Origin: Rhodospirillaceae bacterium
Lineage (GTDB): Bacteria; Pseudomonadota; Alphaproteobacteria; Reyranellales; Reyranellaceae
Direction of reading: 5' to 3'
DNA length: 64,000 nucleotides
Assembly: GCA_009772935.1 (NCBI GenBank)
Contig: WOUR01000003.1
Coordinates: 107,515-171,514, forward strand
Part shown: positions 7,947 to 20,029 of the stretch, in pieces
Numbering within the stretch: the first letter of the stretch is position 1
How the letters are laid out: each line of letters begins with the position of its first letter
The notes under the pieces: generated by a model
The model's input: the letters and a program-made list of their open reading frames with translations, nothing else
Databases searched by the model: none
What the model was told of the DNA's origin: nothing
Program-made: the position numbers and the translations under genes

Positions 7947-9485
7947 TTATGTAAAGTTAAGGCGCTGCTCCGCCAGCCAGCGGGCGAATGCGTCGCGTTC
8001 TTCCGCCGTCATGTGCAGACCCTCCTTGGTCCTCCGCCACAGCACATCCTCGGCGTCGACGGCCCATTCGTCGCGCACCAGATGGCGCACCTCGACCTCA
8101 TAGAGGGAGCCGCCGAAATGGCGGCCGAGATCGGCCACGGTCGTCACATTCTCGAGCAGGTCGTCGAGGCCGGAGCCATGGCGCCGGGCAAGGGTGCGAA
8201 CCAGTTCCTTCGGCAGGCCGGGCTTGCTGGCGGACGCGCCCTCCACGAACCTGTCGAACGCCTCCTCGAAGGTCGGCGCGTCGGCCATCTCGCCGTCATA
8301 GACGGCGCGACCGTCGGTCCAGGGACCGCCCATGCGCGGGAAATAGGGTTCGAGATCCCGGAGCGCATGTTCCGCCAGCCGGCGATAGGTCGTGATCTTG
8401 CCCCCGAACACCGAAAGAATGGGGGCCTTGCCCTGCGGGGAGCCGTCGACCTCGAGGTGATAGTCGCGCGTCACCTTCGAGGGGTTGTCGTCGCCGTCGT
8501 CGAACAGCGGCCGGACGCCGGAATAGGTCCAGACCACGGCTTCGGGCCGAACCGGCTTGGCCATGTAGCGGCTGGCGAGGTCGCAGAGATAGGCGGTTTC
8601 CTCGGGCGAGCAGACCGGGTGCTCGCCCTCCTCGACCGCGATGTCTGTGGTGCCGATCAGCGAGAATTCGCGCTCGTAGGGAATGACGAACACGATCCGG
8701 TTGTCGCTGTTCTGCAGGATGAACGCGTGGTCGCCGTCGTAGAGCTTCGGCACGACGATGTGGCTGCCCTTCACGAGGCGCACGCGCTTGGGCGTCTTGA
8801 GCTCGGTCCGGTCGTCGAGAAAATTCTTCACCCAGGGGCCGGCGGCGTTCACGAGGGCGCGCGCCTTGAGGTGCACAGGCGCGCCGCCTGGGCCTTCGAG
8901 GTCGATGTGCCAGAGCTTGCCGTCGTCGCTGCGACGGGCCGAAACGCAGCGATGCCGGGCATAGATGGCGGCTCCCATCTCGCGCGCCGACTTCAGGTTG
9001 CAGATCACCAGGCGCGCATCGTCGACCCAGGCGTCGGAATAGACGAAGCCCTTCTGGAAACCGGGCTTCAGGCCGGCCCCGAACTTCGACTGGGGCAGGT
9101 CGACCTGGATCGACTTGGGCAGGGTCATGTGCCAGTCGAGATGATCGTAGAGCCAGAGGCCGAGCCGCAGCATCCACCGGGGCCGCAGATGCGGCTCGTA
9201 GGGCAATACGAAGCGCAGGGGCCAGGAGAGATGCGGCGCCTTGGCCAGCAGCACCTCGCGCTCCTGCAGCGCCTCGCGGACGAGGCGGAATTCGTAGGTT
9301 TCCAGGTAGCGCAGGCCGCCATGGATGAGCTTGGTCGACTTCGAGGAGGTCGCACTGGCGAAATCGTTCATCTCGCAGAGCCCGACCGTCAGCGCCCGCC
9401 CAGCCGCGTCGCAGGCGATGCCCGCCCCATTGATGCCGCCGCCGACCACGAACAGGTCGAGCGGCCGATCCTCTATTGCACTCAT
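7947..9485 (-). CDS. glpD: Glycerol-3-phosphate dehydrogenase (FAD, aerobic)
   Basis: A 512-residue FAD-dependent enzyme, usual size for GlpD. The N-terminal dinucleotide-binding motif is 'LFVVGGGINGAGIACDAAGR'. GlpD signatures include 'TSSKSTKLIHGGLRYLE', 'NAAGPWVKNF' and 'LIGTTDIAVEEGEHPVCS'; the C-terminal DAO_C domain is present. It oxidises sn-glycerol-3-phosphate to dihydroxyacetone phosphate at the inner membrane and passes electrons to ubiquinone. No glpK, glpF or glpR is seen nearby, so it appears as a single gene here. Confidence 0.95.
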   Translation of the reverse strand: MSAIEDRPLDLFVVGGGINGAGIACDAAGRALTVGLCEMNDFASATSSKSTKLIHGGLRYLETYEFRLVREALQEREVLLAKAPHLSWPLRFVLPYEPHLRPRWMLRLGLWLYDHLDWHMTLPKSIQVDLPQSKFGAGLKPGFQKGFVYSDAWVDDARLVICNLKSAREMGAAIYARHRCVSARRSDDGKLWHIDLEGPGGAPVHLKARALVNAAGPWVKNFLDDRTELKTPKRVRLVKGSHIVVPKLYDGDHAFILQNSDNRIVFVIPYEREFSLIGTTDIAVEEGEHPVCSPEETAYLCDLASRYMAKPVRPEAVVWTYSGVRPLFDDGDDNPSKVTRDYHLEVDGSPQGKAPILSVFGGKITTYRRLAEHALRDLEPYFPRMGGPWTDGRAVYDGEMADAPTFEEAFDRFVEGASASKPGLPKELVRTLARRHGSGLDDLLENVTTVADLGRHFGGSLYEVEVRHLVRDEWAVDAEDVLWRRTKEGLHMTAEERDAFARWLAEQRLNFT

Positions 9486-9537
9486 CGCCTACCTATAGCC
9501 CGCTTGACCGGGTTCTGCAGGAACCGCAAAAGGCCGC

Positions 9538-9813
9538 ATGGGTTTCCTGCTCAAGATTGCGCTGTTCGGCCTTGCCCTGTACGGCGTGTACAGGACTTTC
9601 CGGCACTGGAAGGGTCTTTTCGACCGCTTCACCGGCAACGACCTGCCGCAGCGTCCATCGCCGCCTCCACCGGCTGCCGCTCCTCCGGAGGTGGCGCCGG
9701 CGTCCCCGCGCAAGCCCGTGGTGATCGAGGATACCGTCCAGTGCGCCGGCTGCGGTGCCTACATTCCAGCCACTGCTGAAAAATGTGGCCAATGTGGTCG
9801 TCCGCGGCCATAA
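9538..9813 (+). CDS. Small membrane protein with C-terminal zinc ribbon
   Basis: A 91-residue protein of unknown function. Residues 3-20 (LLKIALFGLALYGVYRTF) form one membrane helix. A Pro/Ala-rich linker follows (about 38-58), then a compact four-cysteine cluster: CAGCG at about 69-73 and CGQCG at about 84-88, a CxxC-N-CxxC zinc ribbon. Many alphaproteobacteria carry such short anchored zinc ribbons, but no role is established. It sits between glpD (divergent) and the glyQ promoter. The Met start gives the helix immediately, supporting the call. Confidence 0.7.
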   Translation: MGFLLKIALFGLALYGVYRTFRHWKGLFDRFTGNDLPQRPSPPPPAAAPPEVAPASPRKPVVIEDTVQCAGCGAYIPATAEKCGQCGRPRP

Positions 9814-9834
9814 GGCCGCAGCGCGCCACCAGCC

Positions 9835-9863
9835 TTGACCCGCTGGGGGGTGGAACCTATTTT
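9835..9863 (+). promoter_or_regulatory. Sigma-70 promoter upstream of glyQ
   Basis: TTGACC at 9835-9840 and TATTTT at 9858-9863 with an exact 17-nt spacer. It would start transcription near 9870 and give a leader of about 60 nt to the glyQ start, driving the five-gene operon through 16914. Confidence 0.65.
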
Positions 9864-9928
9864 GCCGCACCGCAAAAACGGCCATAAGTTGCGGAAATAA
9901 AAGGCCTTTAGAGCTTCGGGGAATACCG

Positions 9929-10828
9929 GTGTCGAACCCCTCTGCAGCGCGCGGGAAACCGACGTGCTTTCAGGAACTGATCTTGACCTTGCAGGACTAT
10001 TGGGCGGCGCAGGGCTGCCTGATCCTGCAGCCGTTCGACATGGAGATGGGCGCCGGCACCTTCCACACGGCGACGACTTTGCGCGCCCTAGGCCCGAAGC
10101 CCTGGTACGCCGCCTATGTGCAGCCGTCGCGTCGCCCCGGTGATGGTCGCTACGGCGAGAACCCGATGCGGCTGCAGCACTATTATCAGTTCCAGGCCAT
10201 CCTGAAGCCGTCGCCGTCCGACATTCTGGAGCGCTATCTGGGATCGCTCCAGGCGATTGGCATCGACACGACGCTGCACGACATCCGCTTCGTCGAGGAC
10301 GACTGGGAGAGCCCGACCCTGGGCGCCTGGGGATTGGGCTGGGAAGTCTGGTGCGACGGCATGGAGATCACGCAGTTCACCTACTTCCAGCAGGTGGGCG
10401 GCATCGAGGTCGATCTCGTCGCCGGCGAGATCACCTACGGCCTCGAGCGGCTGGCCATGTACCTGTTCGACAAGAAGTCGGTCTATGAGCTGCCGTACAA
10501 CCGCGCCGATTCCGACGTGCCGCTGACCTATGGCGACGTGTTCCTGCAGAATGAGCGGGAGCAATCTGCGTACAATTTCGAGCACGCGGACACCGAGATG
10601 CTGTTTCGCCACTTCGCGGACGCCGAGAAGGAATGCGGCCGGCTGGTCGAGAGGAATCTGCCGCTGCCGGCCTACGAGCAGTGCATCAAGGCATCGCACG
10701 CCTTCAATCTGCTCGATGCCCGCGGCGTGATCAGCGTGGCGGAGCGCCAGAGCTACATCCTGCGCGTGCGCGAGCTTGCCAAGGCTTGCTGCGAAGCGTG
10801 GCTGGCGACCCAGAAGAAGGCTGCCTGA
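9929..10828 (+). CDS. glyQ: Glycyl-tRNA synthetase alpha subunit
   Basis: A 299-residue catalytic subunit of the heterotetrameric bacterial glycyl-tRNA synthetase, with hallmark sequences '[17 protein letters not shown]', '[16 protein letters not shown]' and '[19 protein letters not shown]'-like text (here NPMR). It activates glycine and charges tRNA-Gly in the cytoplasm with GlyS. The start is GTG 9929, preceded by GGGGAA. Only 2 bp separate its stop from the glyS start, so the two subunits are made together. Confidence 0.98.
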   Translation: MSNPSAARGKPTCFQELILTLQDYWAAQGCLILQPFDMEMGAGTFHTATTLRALGPKPWYAAYVQPSRRPGDGRYGENPMRLQHYYQFQAILKPSPSDILERYLGSLQAIGIDTTLHDIRFVEDDWESPTLGAWGLGWEVWCDGMEITQFTYFQQVGGIEVDLVAGEITYGLERLAMYLFDKKSVYELPYNRADSDVPLTYGDVFLQNEREQSAYNFEHADTEMLFRHFADAEKECGRLVERNLPLPAYEQCIKASHAFNLLDARGVISVAERQSYILRVRELAKACCEAWLATQKKAA

Positions 10829-10830
10829 CG

Positions 10831-12882
10831 ATGGCCGAGCTTCTTCTCGAGCTCCTGTCCGAAGAGATTCCCGCGCGTATGCAGACGCGTGCGGCTGAAG
10901 ACCTGAAGCGATTGATCTGTGACGGGCTGAAGGGCGCGGGCATCGGCTTCGAGACGGCCCAGGCCTTCGCGACGCCGCGGCGTCTCGCGCTGGTGGTCGA
11001 GGGGATCCCTGCCGTCCGGGACGATGTCAGCGAAGAAAAACGTGGTCCGCGCGTTGGCGCGCCCGACCAGGCCGTGCAGGGGTTCCTGAAGGGCGCTGGC
11101 CTCGCGTCGCTCGACGAGGCCGAGAAACGCGACACCGGCAAGGGCGAATTCTGGTTCGCCGTGGTCACCAAGAAGGGCGGGCCGACGGCTGACGCCCTCG
11201 GGGCGGTGATCGATGCCGCCCTGAAAGTCTTGCCGTGGCCCAAGTCGATGAAGTGGGGCAGCAGCACCATGCACTGGGTGCGCCCGCTGCAGTCCATCGT
11301 TGCACTGTTCGACGGCAAGGTGCTGCAAGGCGAGGTTTCACCGGGCGGCCAGATGGCGTCGATCGCCTTTGGCGCCACGACGCGCGGCCATCGATTCCTG
11401 TCCAAGGGCACGTTCGAGGTCGCGAGCTTCGCCGACTACGTGGCCAAGCTGCGCGAGGCACATGTCATTCTGGACGCCGCCGAACGCAAGGCGATCATCC
11501 TCGAAGGCGCGGCCAGGCTCTGCACCGACGCACAGGTCAAGCTGAACGAGGATGGAGGCCTGCTGGAGGAGGTGGCCGGCCTGACCGAATGGCCGGTGCC
11601 GATGCTGGGCGCCATCGACGCCCAGTTCATGGACGTGCCGCCGGAAGTCCTGATCGTCTCGATGAAGGTGCATCTGCGCTTCCTCACGACGTCCAGGGCC
11701 GACGGCACCCTGGCCAACCGCTTCGTCGTGGTGGCGAACAACGTCGCACGTGACGGCGGCAAGACGATCGTCGCCGGCAACGAGCGCGTGCTGCGCGGCC
11801 GTCTCGCCGATGCGAAGTTCTTCTGGGATCAGGACCGCAAGGCAACCCTGGAAAGTCGCCTACCGTCGCTGAAGCAGGTCGTGTTCCACGCCAAGCTCGG
11901 CACCCAGGCCGACCGGGTCGAGCGCATCGTAGCGCTGGCCGGTGAGATCGCGAAGGTCCTCCCCGATGCGCGGCCGGCCGAGGTCGAACAGGCCGCGCGC
12001 CTGTGCAAGGCCGATCTGGTGACCGGCATGGTGGGAGAATTCCCCGAGTTGCAGGGCGTCATGGGCCGCTACTACGCTTTGGGCGAAAAGCTGCCGGCTT
12101 CCGTAGCCGATGCGATCGGCGATCACTACACGCCGGCCGGTCCGAACGATCGCTGCCCGACGGCGCCGGTCTCGATCGCCGTCGCGCTGGCTGACAAGCT
12201 CGATGCGCTGACCTCCTTCTGGGCGATCGGCGAGAAGCCCACCGGCTCGCGCGATCCCTTCGCGCTGCGCCGGGCGGCGCTGGGCGTCATCCGCATCGTC
12301 GTCGAAAACAAGCTGCGCCTCCCGCTCAAGCCTTTCCTCAAGGCCGACGACCTGCTCGCCTTCTTCGCCGAGCGCCTCAAGGTGCAGATGCGCGAAAAGG
12401 GCGTGCGCCACGACGTGGTCGACGCCGTGGTCTCGCTGGGCGGCGAGGACGATCTCGTACGGCTGCTGGCCCGGGTGGAAGCGCTGCAGGCCTTCCTCGG
12501 CACCGAGGCCGGCCGCAACCTGCTCACCGCCTACGGCCGCGCCGCCAACATCGTTCGCGCCGAAGAGAAGAAGGACAAGGGGCTCGCCGCGAAGATCGCC
12601 GGTGCGCCCGATGCGGCTCTGCTGGAACAAGCGGAGGAGAAAAGCGTTGCTTCCGCCTTGGACCAGGTGGCGCGTGCAGTGAAGCCGGCGCTCGCAACCG
12701 AGGATTTCGCGGGCGCAATGGCTGCGTTCGCGGGCCTGCGCGGGCCGATCGACGCCCTGTTCGACAAGGTCACGGTCAACGTGACGGACAGGCCGGAGGT
12801 TCGCCTGAACAGGCTGAAGCTGCTCAACCAGATTCGTGCCACCATGGATGCGGTGGCCGATTTTTCGAAGATCGAGGGCTAA
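10831..12882 (+). CDS. glyS: Glycyl-tRNA synthetase beta subunit
   Basis: A 683-residue subunit, normal length for GlyS. It begins '[17 protein letters not shown]', the conserved GlyS N-terminus, which fixes the ATG at 10831. Other family motifs are '[12 protein letters not shown]', 'PKSMKWG' and 'RVRPL'-type text (here '[11 protein letters not shown]'). The C-terminal DALR/anticodon-binding region holds '[18 protein letters not shown]'. It recognises tRNA-Gly for GlyQ. Two bp separate it from ppdK. Confidence 0.97.
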   Translation: MAELLLELLSEEIPARMQTRAAEDLKRLICDGLKGAGIGFETAQAFATPRRLALVVEGIPAVRDDVSEEKRGPRVGAPDQAVQGFLKGAGLASLDEAEKRDTGKGEFWFAVVTKKGGPTADALGAVIDAALKVLPWPKSMKWGSSTMHWVRPLQSIVALFDGKVLQGEVSPGGQMASIAFGATTRGHRFLSKGTFEVASFADYVAKLREAHVILDAAERKAIILEGAARLCTDAQVKLNEDGGLLEEVAGLTEWPVPMLGAIDAQFMDVPPEVLIVSMKVHLRFLTTSRADGTLANRFVVVANNVARDGGKTIVAGNERVLRGRLADAKFFWDQDRKATLESRLPSLKQVVFHAKLGTQADRVERIVALAGEIAKVLPDARPAEVEQAARLCKADLVTGMVGEFPELQGVMGRYYALGEKLPASVADAIGDHYTPAGPNDRCPTAPVSIAVALADKLDALTSFWAIGEKPTGSRDPFALRRAALGVIRIVVENKLRLPLKPFLKADDLLAFFAERLKVQMREKGVRHDVVDAVVSLGGEDDLVRLLARVEALQAFLGTEAGRNLLTAYGRAANIVRAEEKKDKGLAAKIAGAPDAALLEQAEEKSVASALDQVARAVKPALATEDFAGAMAAFAGLRGPIDALFDKVTVNVTDRPEVRLNRLKLLNQIRATMDAVADFSKIEG

Positions 12883-12884
12883 GA

Positions 12885-15556
<2,672 letters not shown>

Positions 15557-15560
<4 letters not shown>

Positions 15561-16492
15561 CGCTGGCGGCGCTCCGCTCGGAAGGAAAGCGGGCGCTGGC
15601 CGCCGCGCTTGCCGGCCTGGAGCGCGATCCGGAAAGCGAACCCTCGCAGGCGCTGCTGGACGCGGCATGGCGCGAACCGCGTGCCCATGTCGTGGGCATC
15701 ACCGGTCCGCCAGGTGTCGGCAAGTCCTCCCTGTGCGCGGCCTTGGTTGCGGCGTGGCGGCGAGCAGGCAAGACCGTCGGTGTGATTGCCGTCGATCCCT
15801 CTTCGAGGACCAGCGGCGGTGCGCTGCTGGGCGACCGCGTGCGCATCGTCCATGACGGGGCAGATGAGGGCAGCTTCGTGCGCTCGATGGCCGCCCGCGA
15901 CCGACTGGGCGGGCTGGCCGACCAGACGGTGGCCGCCATGGTCGTCATGCGCGCCCTGTTCGACCGTGTGCTGATCGAGACCGTGGGCGTGGGACAGTCC
16001 GAGACGGACGTGGCAGGCGTGGCCGACACGGTTGTGTTCTGCGTCCAGCCGGGTTCTGGCGATTCGCTGCAATTCATGAAAGCGGGCATCGTCGAGATCC
16101 CGCACCTGGTCGTCGTCACCAAGGCCGACATGGGCGCAGCGGCCGAACGGGCGCGGGCCGACGTGGCCGGAGCCCTATCGCTTGCCACCGCGGGCGATGC
16201 CGGCGACTGGCCTCTGAAGGTCCTGGCCGTTTCCTCGCGCACCGCCACCGGGATCGACGGCCTGATCGCGGGTCTGGAGGCCCATCGGGAGCATCTGGCA
16301 CGAGACGGTCGGCTGTCAGTCGCCCGCCATCGCCAGGCGGAGAGCTGGGTCGTCCAGTCGCTGCGCGATCGGTTCGGCCGCGACGGCATTGCCAGGCTGG
16401 GCCGGCTGGGAAAGGATCTTGCCCTTGCGCCCGGCGCGCAGCCCTTTCAGCGGCTGCGGGAGCTCGGCACCGTTCTGGAGAGACCGCTATGA
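15557..16492 (+). CDS. meaB: MeaB/ArgK-type G3E P-loop GTPase
   Basis: A 311-residue GTPase of the ArgK/MeaB family. Walker A is GPPGVGKS (residues 50-57), followed by the family motifs '[19 protein letters not shown]', '[11 protein letters not shown]' and 'VVTKADMG'. MeaB protects and reloads adenosylcobalamin-dependent methylmalonyl-CoA mutase and relatives. No mutase is adjacent, so the partner must be elsewhere. ATG 15557 overlaps the ppdK stop; an upstream open stretch in ppdK is not used. The stop overlaps the HIT gene. Confidence 0.9.
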
Positions 16493-16914
16493 GCCATCCG
16501 ATCGACGACAGCTGCATCTTCTGCAAGATCGTCGCGGGCGAGCTGCCGTGCTTCAAGTTGCTCGAGGACGAGGCGACCATCGCCTTCATGGACATCAATC
16601 CGGTCAATCCCGGCCATGCGCTGGCCGTCGCCAAGGGCCACTGGCCGACCGTGGACGTCATTCCGCCCGAGATACTCGCCGCCGTGGCGAAGACCGCCCA
16701 GCGGGTGGCCAAGGCAGCGATGAGGGAGTTGAAGCCCAGTGGCGTGAACTTGCTGCAGTCCAATGGAGAAGGGGCGGGGCAGAGCGTGCCCCATCTGCAT
16801 GTTCACATCCTGCCGCGCTACCCAGGCGACAAGGTCCGGCTCAACTGGGTTTACACGCCCGGCGACAAGGCCGAGATCCAGGCGATCTGCACCAGGTTGA
16901 AGGGCGCCCTCTAG
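16489..16914 (+). CDS. HIT-family nucleotide-binding hydrolase
   Basis: A 141-residue histidine-triad protein. The start 'CIFCKIVAGELPC' is the classic HIT N-terminus. The triad lies in 'GQSVPHLHVHILPRY' (HxHxH), and 'NPGHALAVAKGHW' is the substrate-loop motif. HIT enzymes hydrolyse aminoacyl-AMP and other AMP-linked compounds; clean-up of aminoacyl adenylates would fit an operon headed by glyQS, but that is inference. The end overlaps the convergent LysR gene by 4 bp. Confidence 0.95.
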   Translation: MSHPIDDSCIFCKIVAGELPCFKLLEDEATIAFMDINPVNPGHALAVAKGHWPTVDVIPPEILAAVAKTAQRVAKAAMRELKPSGVNLLQSNGEGAGQSVPHLHVHILPRYPGDKVRLNWVYTPGDKAEIQAICTRLKGAL

Positions 16915-17870
16915 GCAGCGGCCATCGACCTGCTGCGCGGGGTCGTGGAGAACCACTCGCGTTCGTCGTGGCGGAACTGGTCACGCACATAGTCGATCAC
17001 GGTGCGGATCCGCGCCCCCTTGTTTGTCTCCTCGTGGCTGACCAGCCAGATGTCTCGGACGATGCTGAGATCGATCGGCGCCGCCACTAGGTTCGACGAC
17101 TTGGCGATGTAGTCGGGGAACACCGAGATTCCGTAGCCGGTCTGCACCGCTTCCATGGCGGCGTAAGAGGAGTTGGTGCGCAGGACCACCGAAGTGCTGC
17201 GTTCGACCACTTCGCTCCACGGCTTCATGGCCGGCAGGCTGTGCAGCGTGGTGTGATCGACGACATGATGATCGCGCATGTCCTCGAGCTTCTGCGGCAA
17301 CCCATACTGCTCGATGTAGGAAGGCGCGGCAAAGATCGACATATTGACCTGACCGACACGTGCGGCCACCAATTGGTTCGACGTCGGGCGGAAAAAGCGG
17401 ATGGCGAGATCCGCCTGGCGAGTGGCGAGGTCGAGGACCTGATCGCCCGCAATGACCTGGACGATGATGTCGGGATGGCTGCGGCGCAGTACGCCGAGGC
17501 GCGGCACAAGCCAGTGGGCGGCAATGCCCTCGGTTGCGGCAATGCGAACGATGCCCGCCATCTCGCGGTCGAGGCCGGCCAGATGCCTCTCGATCGCCGT
17601 GGCGTTCGACATCATGGACTCGGCTTGCACGAGCACGCCCCGGGCGGCCGGCGTCACTTCCATGCCATGACGGTGGCGGTCGAACAGCTTGGCGCCCAGA
17701 CGGCGCTCCAGCGCCTGGATGCGGCGACCGACCGTGGTCTGCTTGGTGTTCAACTGGGTGGCCGCGGCGCTGAAACTTCCGGTTTTTGCAACGGCGAGGA
17801 AGAAACGGACGTCGTCCCAATCGCCGAGAATGTTCGGCACCTTGTTCTTGCGAGGAGGGATCGTGACCAT
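16911..17870 (-). CDS. LysR-family transcriptional regulator
   Basis: A 319-residue regulator if started at ATG 17870; an in-frame ATG at 17942 would add 24 residues. I chose 17870 because the winged helix begins soon after ('WDDVRFFLAVAKTGSFSAAA', recognition part 'TKQTTVGRRIQALERRLG'). A LysR effector-binding domain of type-2 periplasmic fold fills the rest. No strong ribosome site distinguishes the starts. It diverges from the membrane/nucleotidyltransferase fusion gene, which is a candidate target. The effector is unknown. Confidence 0.88.
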   Translation of the reverse strand: MVTIPPRKNKVPNILGDWDDVRFFLAVAKTGSFSAAATQLNTKQTTVGRRIQALERRLGAKLFDRHRHGMEVTPAARGVLVQAESMMSNATAIERHLAGLDREMAGIVRIAATEGIAAHWLVPRLGVLRRSHPDIIVQVIAGDQVLDLATRQADLAIRFFRPTSNQLVAARVGQVNMSIFAAPSYIEQYGLPQKLEDMRDHHVVDHTTLHSLPAMKPWSEVVERSTSVVLRTNSSYAAMEAVQTGYGISVFPDYIAKSSNLVAAPIDLSIVRDIWLVSHEETNKGARIRTVIDYVRDQFRHDEREWFSTTPRSRSMAAA

Positions 17871-18100
17871 GGCGACAATCGATACAATAAGGGTTGCGCT
17901 CACGCATACCTGACGGGAGCCTTGGGTCTTATCGTACACCATTGTCGGCGAAATGTCGTTTTCTGTCTTACTTTTAGGGGGTTAGGCCGCTCCGCGGATC
18001 GCACCGGACCCTTCGGCACCTCCAGGTCAGATATTCGCGGGTCAACTTTTCGGTTGTATGTATCCGGATTGACGCTCGCAACGAGACAGGAGTGCTACCC
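17871..18100. promoter_or_regulatory. Intergenic region between LysR gene and fusion gene
   Basis: A 230-bp divergent intergenic stretch (158 bp if the longer LysR start is used), locally richer in A/T than its surroundings. No convincing -35/-10 pair or LysR box was found by eye. AGGAG at 18088-18092 is the ribosome site for the plus-strand gene. Confidence 0.4.
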
Positions 18101-19396
18101 GTGGCCGCCATCGGCTCTGACGGAAAATCAACGCCAGCCATGGTTCGCCTAGGCAAAATCAGCCGTTATTTGCGCAGTCCCTCGACGCGCATGGCAGCCT
18201 TTGGCGGACTTTTAACATACGTGAGCTATGCGTATGCGCACAGCAGTTGGGCTAACCCCGTCCTGATCTGCGTGTCAATGTTCGTCGGGGTATTCCTGCC
18301 GAGCTACGCCAAGCTCAGTAACAAGGCCGAACTTTGGGCAAACAACCAGTTCGGCTTCGTCACGGCCGGCCGGCTTGGGCGGTTCATCCCACAGTTGGCG
18401 TTCAACCTGGTGATGTTCTGGCTGATGTTATGGGGGGGTGCGCTCAACCAGCTCGGGATGGCGTCCGTCGGCGGCATAGCGGGCGCAGCGCTCGTGACGA
18501 CCTTGGCGTCGCAGGGAACGCAATATTTCGGCGGCTTCCTCGTCGCGCGGGGCGTGGGCGACGCGAACCGCAACACGCTGGTCGGACTCCTGGTCAACGT
18601 CACCCTGGCGGCCTTGGGTACGGCAGGTGTTCCGGGTGCCCGCGAGGGCTTCCTGCTCCTGGGTTTCGGCCTTGGCGGGACGTTGTTCCTGGTCGGCCTG
18701 TTGTCGGACCTGCGGTCCGTTGCGGCACCCAAAGGCGGGATCGGCCTCTATTTCGGCACGTTCAATCCCTTCCACAACACCCACCTTTCGATCATCCAGG
18801 CGGCGATCGAAGAGCGCGGGCTCGACAAGGTCATCATCCATCCAGTGCTCGTTCCCAAGCTCCACGTCGATGCGTTCCGCAAGGGCGAGCTTCGGGTTGG
18901 TCACCTGAAGGACGGATTCCAGGTCTACGAGAAGACCGACAAGGCCGATTCCAACGTCGACTATTTCCCCACGGGGAACGTCTTCCTGCCGCCGGAAACG
19001 CGTGTGGCCCTGATCGAACTGGCGCTGGCCGAAGCCGGCATGGCCGACAAGGTCGAGGTCGCGGTCTATTCGGAGACCTACTATGCCAAGGGGTTCCAGG
19101 GCGTGATCGCCGAGATCAAGCGGCGCTACCCGGGAGTCCGGCTGCACACGCTCCATGGCACGGACTTCGGCGGAATGCTGGTGCGCCAGATCTGCGACGA
19201 GTGCGGCTGGATCTACCCCTGGTGCATCCTGCGCCGGGACAAGATCTCGGCCACCGCGATCCGGCGCGGCGCCAAAGGCATGACGCCGACCATCGTCACC
19301 GACGTGCTTGCACAGATTTCACAGAATCTTCCGATCGTTTCCGCCGGGGGGCGGCGGTTTCGGAATGACAATGGCGTTCTGACTGAAGGGGACTGA
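18101..19396 (+). CDS. Membrane-domain / nucleotidyltransferase fusion protein
   Basis: A 431-residue protein with two parts. Residues about 30-205 hold five or six hydrophobic segments (such as 'NPVLICVSMFVGVFLPSYA' and 'LNQLGMASVGGIAGAALVTT'). Residues about 213-410 form a cytoplasmic domain like NadD/CoaD nucleotidyltransferases: 'GLYFGTFNPFHNTH' places the HxxH ATP site at 225-228, and 'ISATAIR' at 382-388 matches the ISxTxxR motif. GTG 18101 has AGGAG 8 nt upstream; GTG 18092 is an alternative. Substrate is unknown; NMN, phosphopantetheine or a lipid-linked phosphate are only guesses. Two GNAT genes follow at once, suggesting a shared pathway. Confidence 0.75.
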   Translation: MAAIGSDGKSTPAMVRLGKISRYLRSPSTRMAAFGGLLTYVSYAYAHSSWANPVLICVSMFVGVFLPSYAKLSNKAELWANNQFGFVTAGRLGRFIPQLAFNLVMFWLMLWGGALNQLGMASVGGIAGAALVTTLASQGTQYFGGFLVARGVGDANRNTLVGLLVNVTLAALGTAGVPGAREGFLLLGFGLGGTLFLVGLLSDLRSVAAPKGGIGLYFGTFNPFHNTHLSIIQAAIEERGLDKVIIHPVLVPKLHVDAFRKGELRVGHLKDGFQVYEKTDKADSNVDYFPTGNVFLPPETRVALIELALAEAGMADKVEVAVYSETYYAKGFQGVIAEIKRRYPGVRLHTLHGTDFGGMLVRQICDECGWIYPWCILRRDKISATAIRRGAKGMTPTIVTDVLAQISQNLPIVSAGGRRFRNDNGVLTEGD

Positions 19397-19397
19397 G

Positions 19398-20015
19398 ATG
19401 ACTGAACAGGAGACGTCGGGTTCGAGCAACCGGCCCGAGATTACGATCAAGCTTGCATCGACGTCGGACGAGATGATGCAGTGCTTCATGCTGCGCGCCG
19501 CCGTTTTCATGGGCGAGCAGGAGTGCCCATACTGGGAGGAGTATGACGGCAACGACTACACGGCCAGCCACCTGATCCTGTACGTCGATGGTGAACCGGC
19601 CGCATCCATCCGCGTGCGCTGGTTCGCGGGCTTCGCCAAGCTGGAGCGGGCCATCATCCTGAAGCGCTACCGGTCGTACGGCCTCTTCCTGCCGTTCGTG
19701 CGCTGGGCCAAGGAATTCTGCCGCAAGAAGGGCTACCCCAAGGCCTACCTGCACGGCCAGAAGCGGCTGTGGCCGATCTTCGAGAAGGATGGCTTCCGCA
19801 AGGTCGACGACAAGGTCTTCCACTTCTCCGACCATGAGTACGGCGCGTTCGCCTGCGATCTCGAAGTCGGCGCAGATGCCCCGACCGTGCTGACCGACCC
19901 GATGGTGCTGAACCGTCCGGAGGACAAGCTCGACATGCCGGGCATCCTGGAAGAGTCGATGGAACGGGGCGCATCCTGTCCGCATGCGGAATGGACCGAG
20001 CGGCGCGCGAGCTGA
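19398..20015 (+). CDS. GNAT-family N-acetyltransferase-like protein 1
   Basis: A 205-residue protein starting one base after the fusion gene stop, with a good SD (AAGGGGA). The core resembles GNAT folds: 'MLRAAVFMGEQECPYWEEYDG' (first 20 residues shared in pattern with the next gene), 'ASIRVRWFAGFAKLERAIIL' and 'LYVDGEPA'. It lacks a textbook Q/RxxGxG/A acetyl-CoA loop, having 'KRYRSYGLFLPFVRWA' instead, so activity is uncertain. It is a clear paralogue of the gene that follows. The last 40 residues are a charged tail with no known domain. Confidence 0.7.
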   Translation: MTEQETSGSSNRPEITIKLASTSDEMMQCFMLRAAVFMGEQECPYWEEYDGNDYTASHLILYVDGEPAASIRVRWFAGFAKLERAIILKRYRSYGLFLPFVRWAKEFCRKKGYPKAYLHGQKRLWPIFEKDGFRKVDDKVFHFSDHEYGAFACDLEVGADAPTVLTDPMVLNRPEDKLDMPGILEESMERGASCPHAEWTERRAS

Positions 20016-20029
20016 GGGGAGCAGGACAC

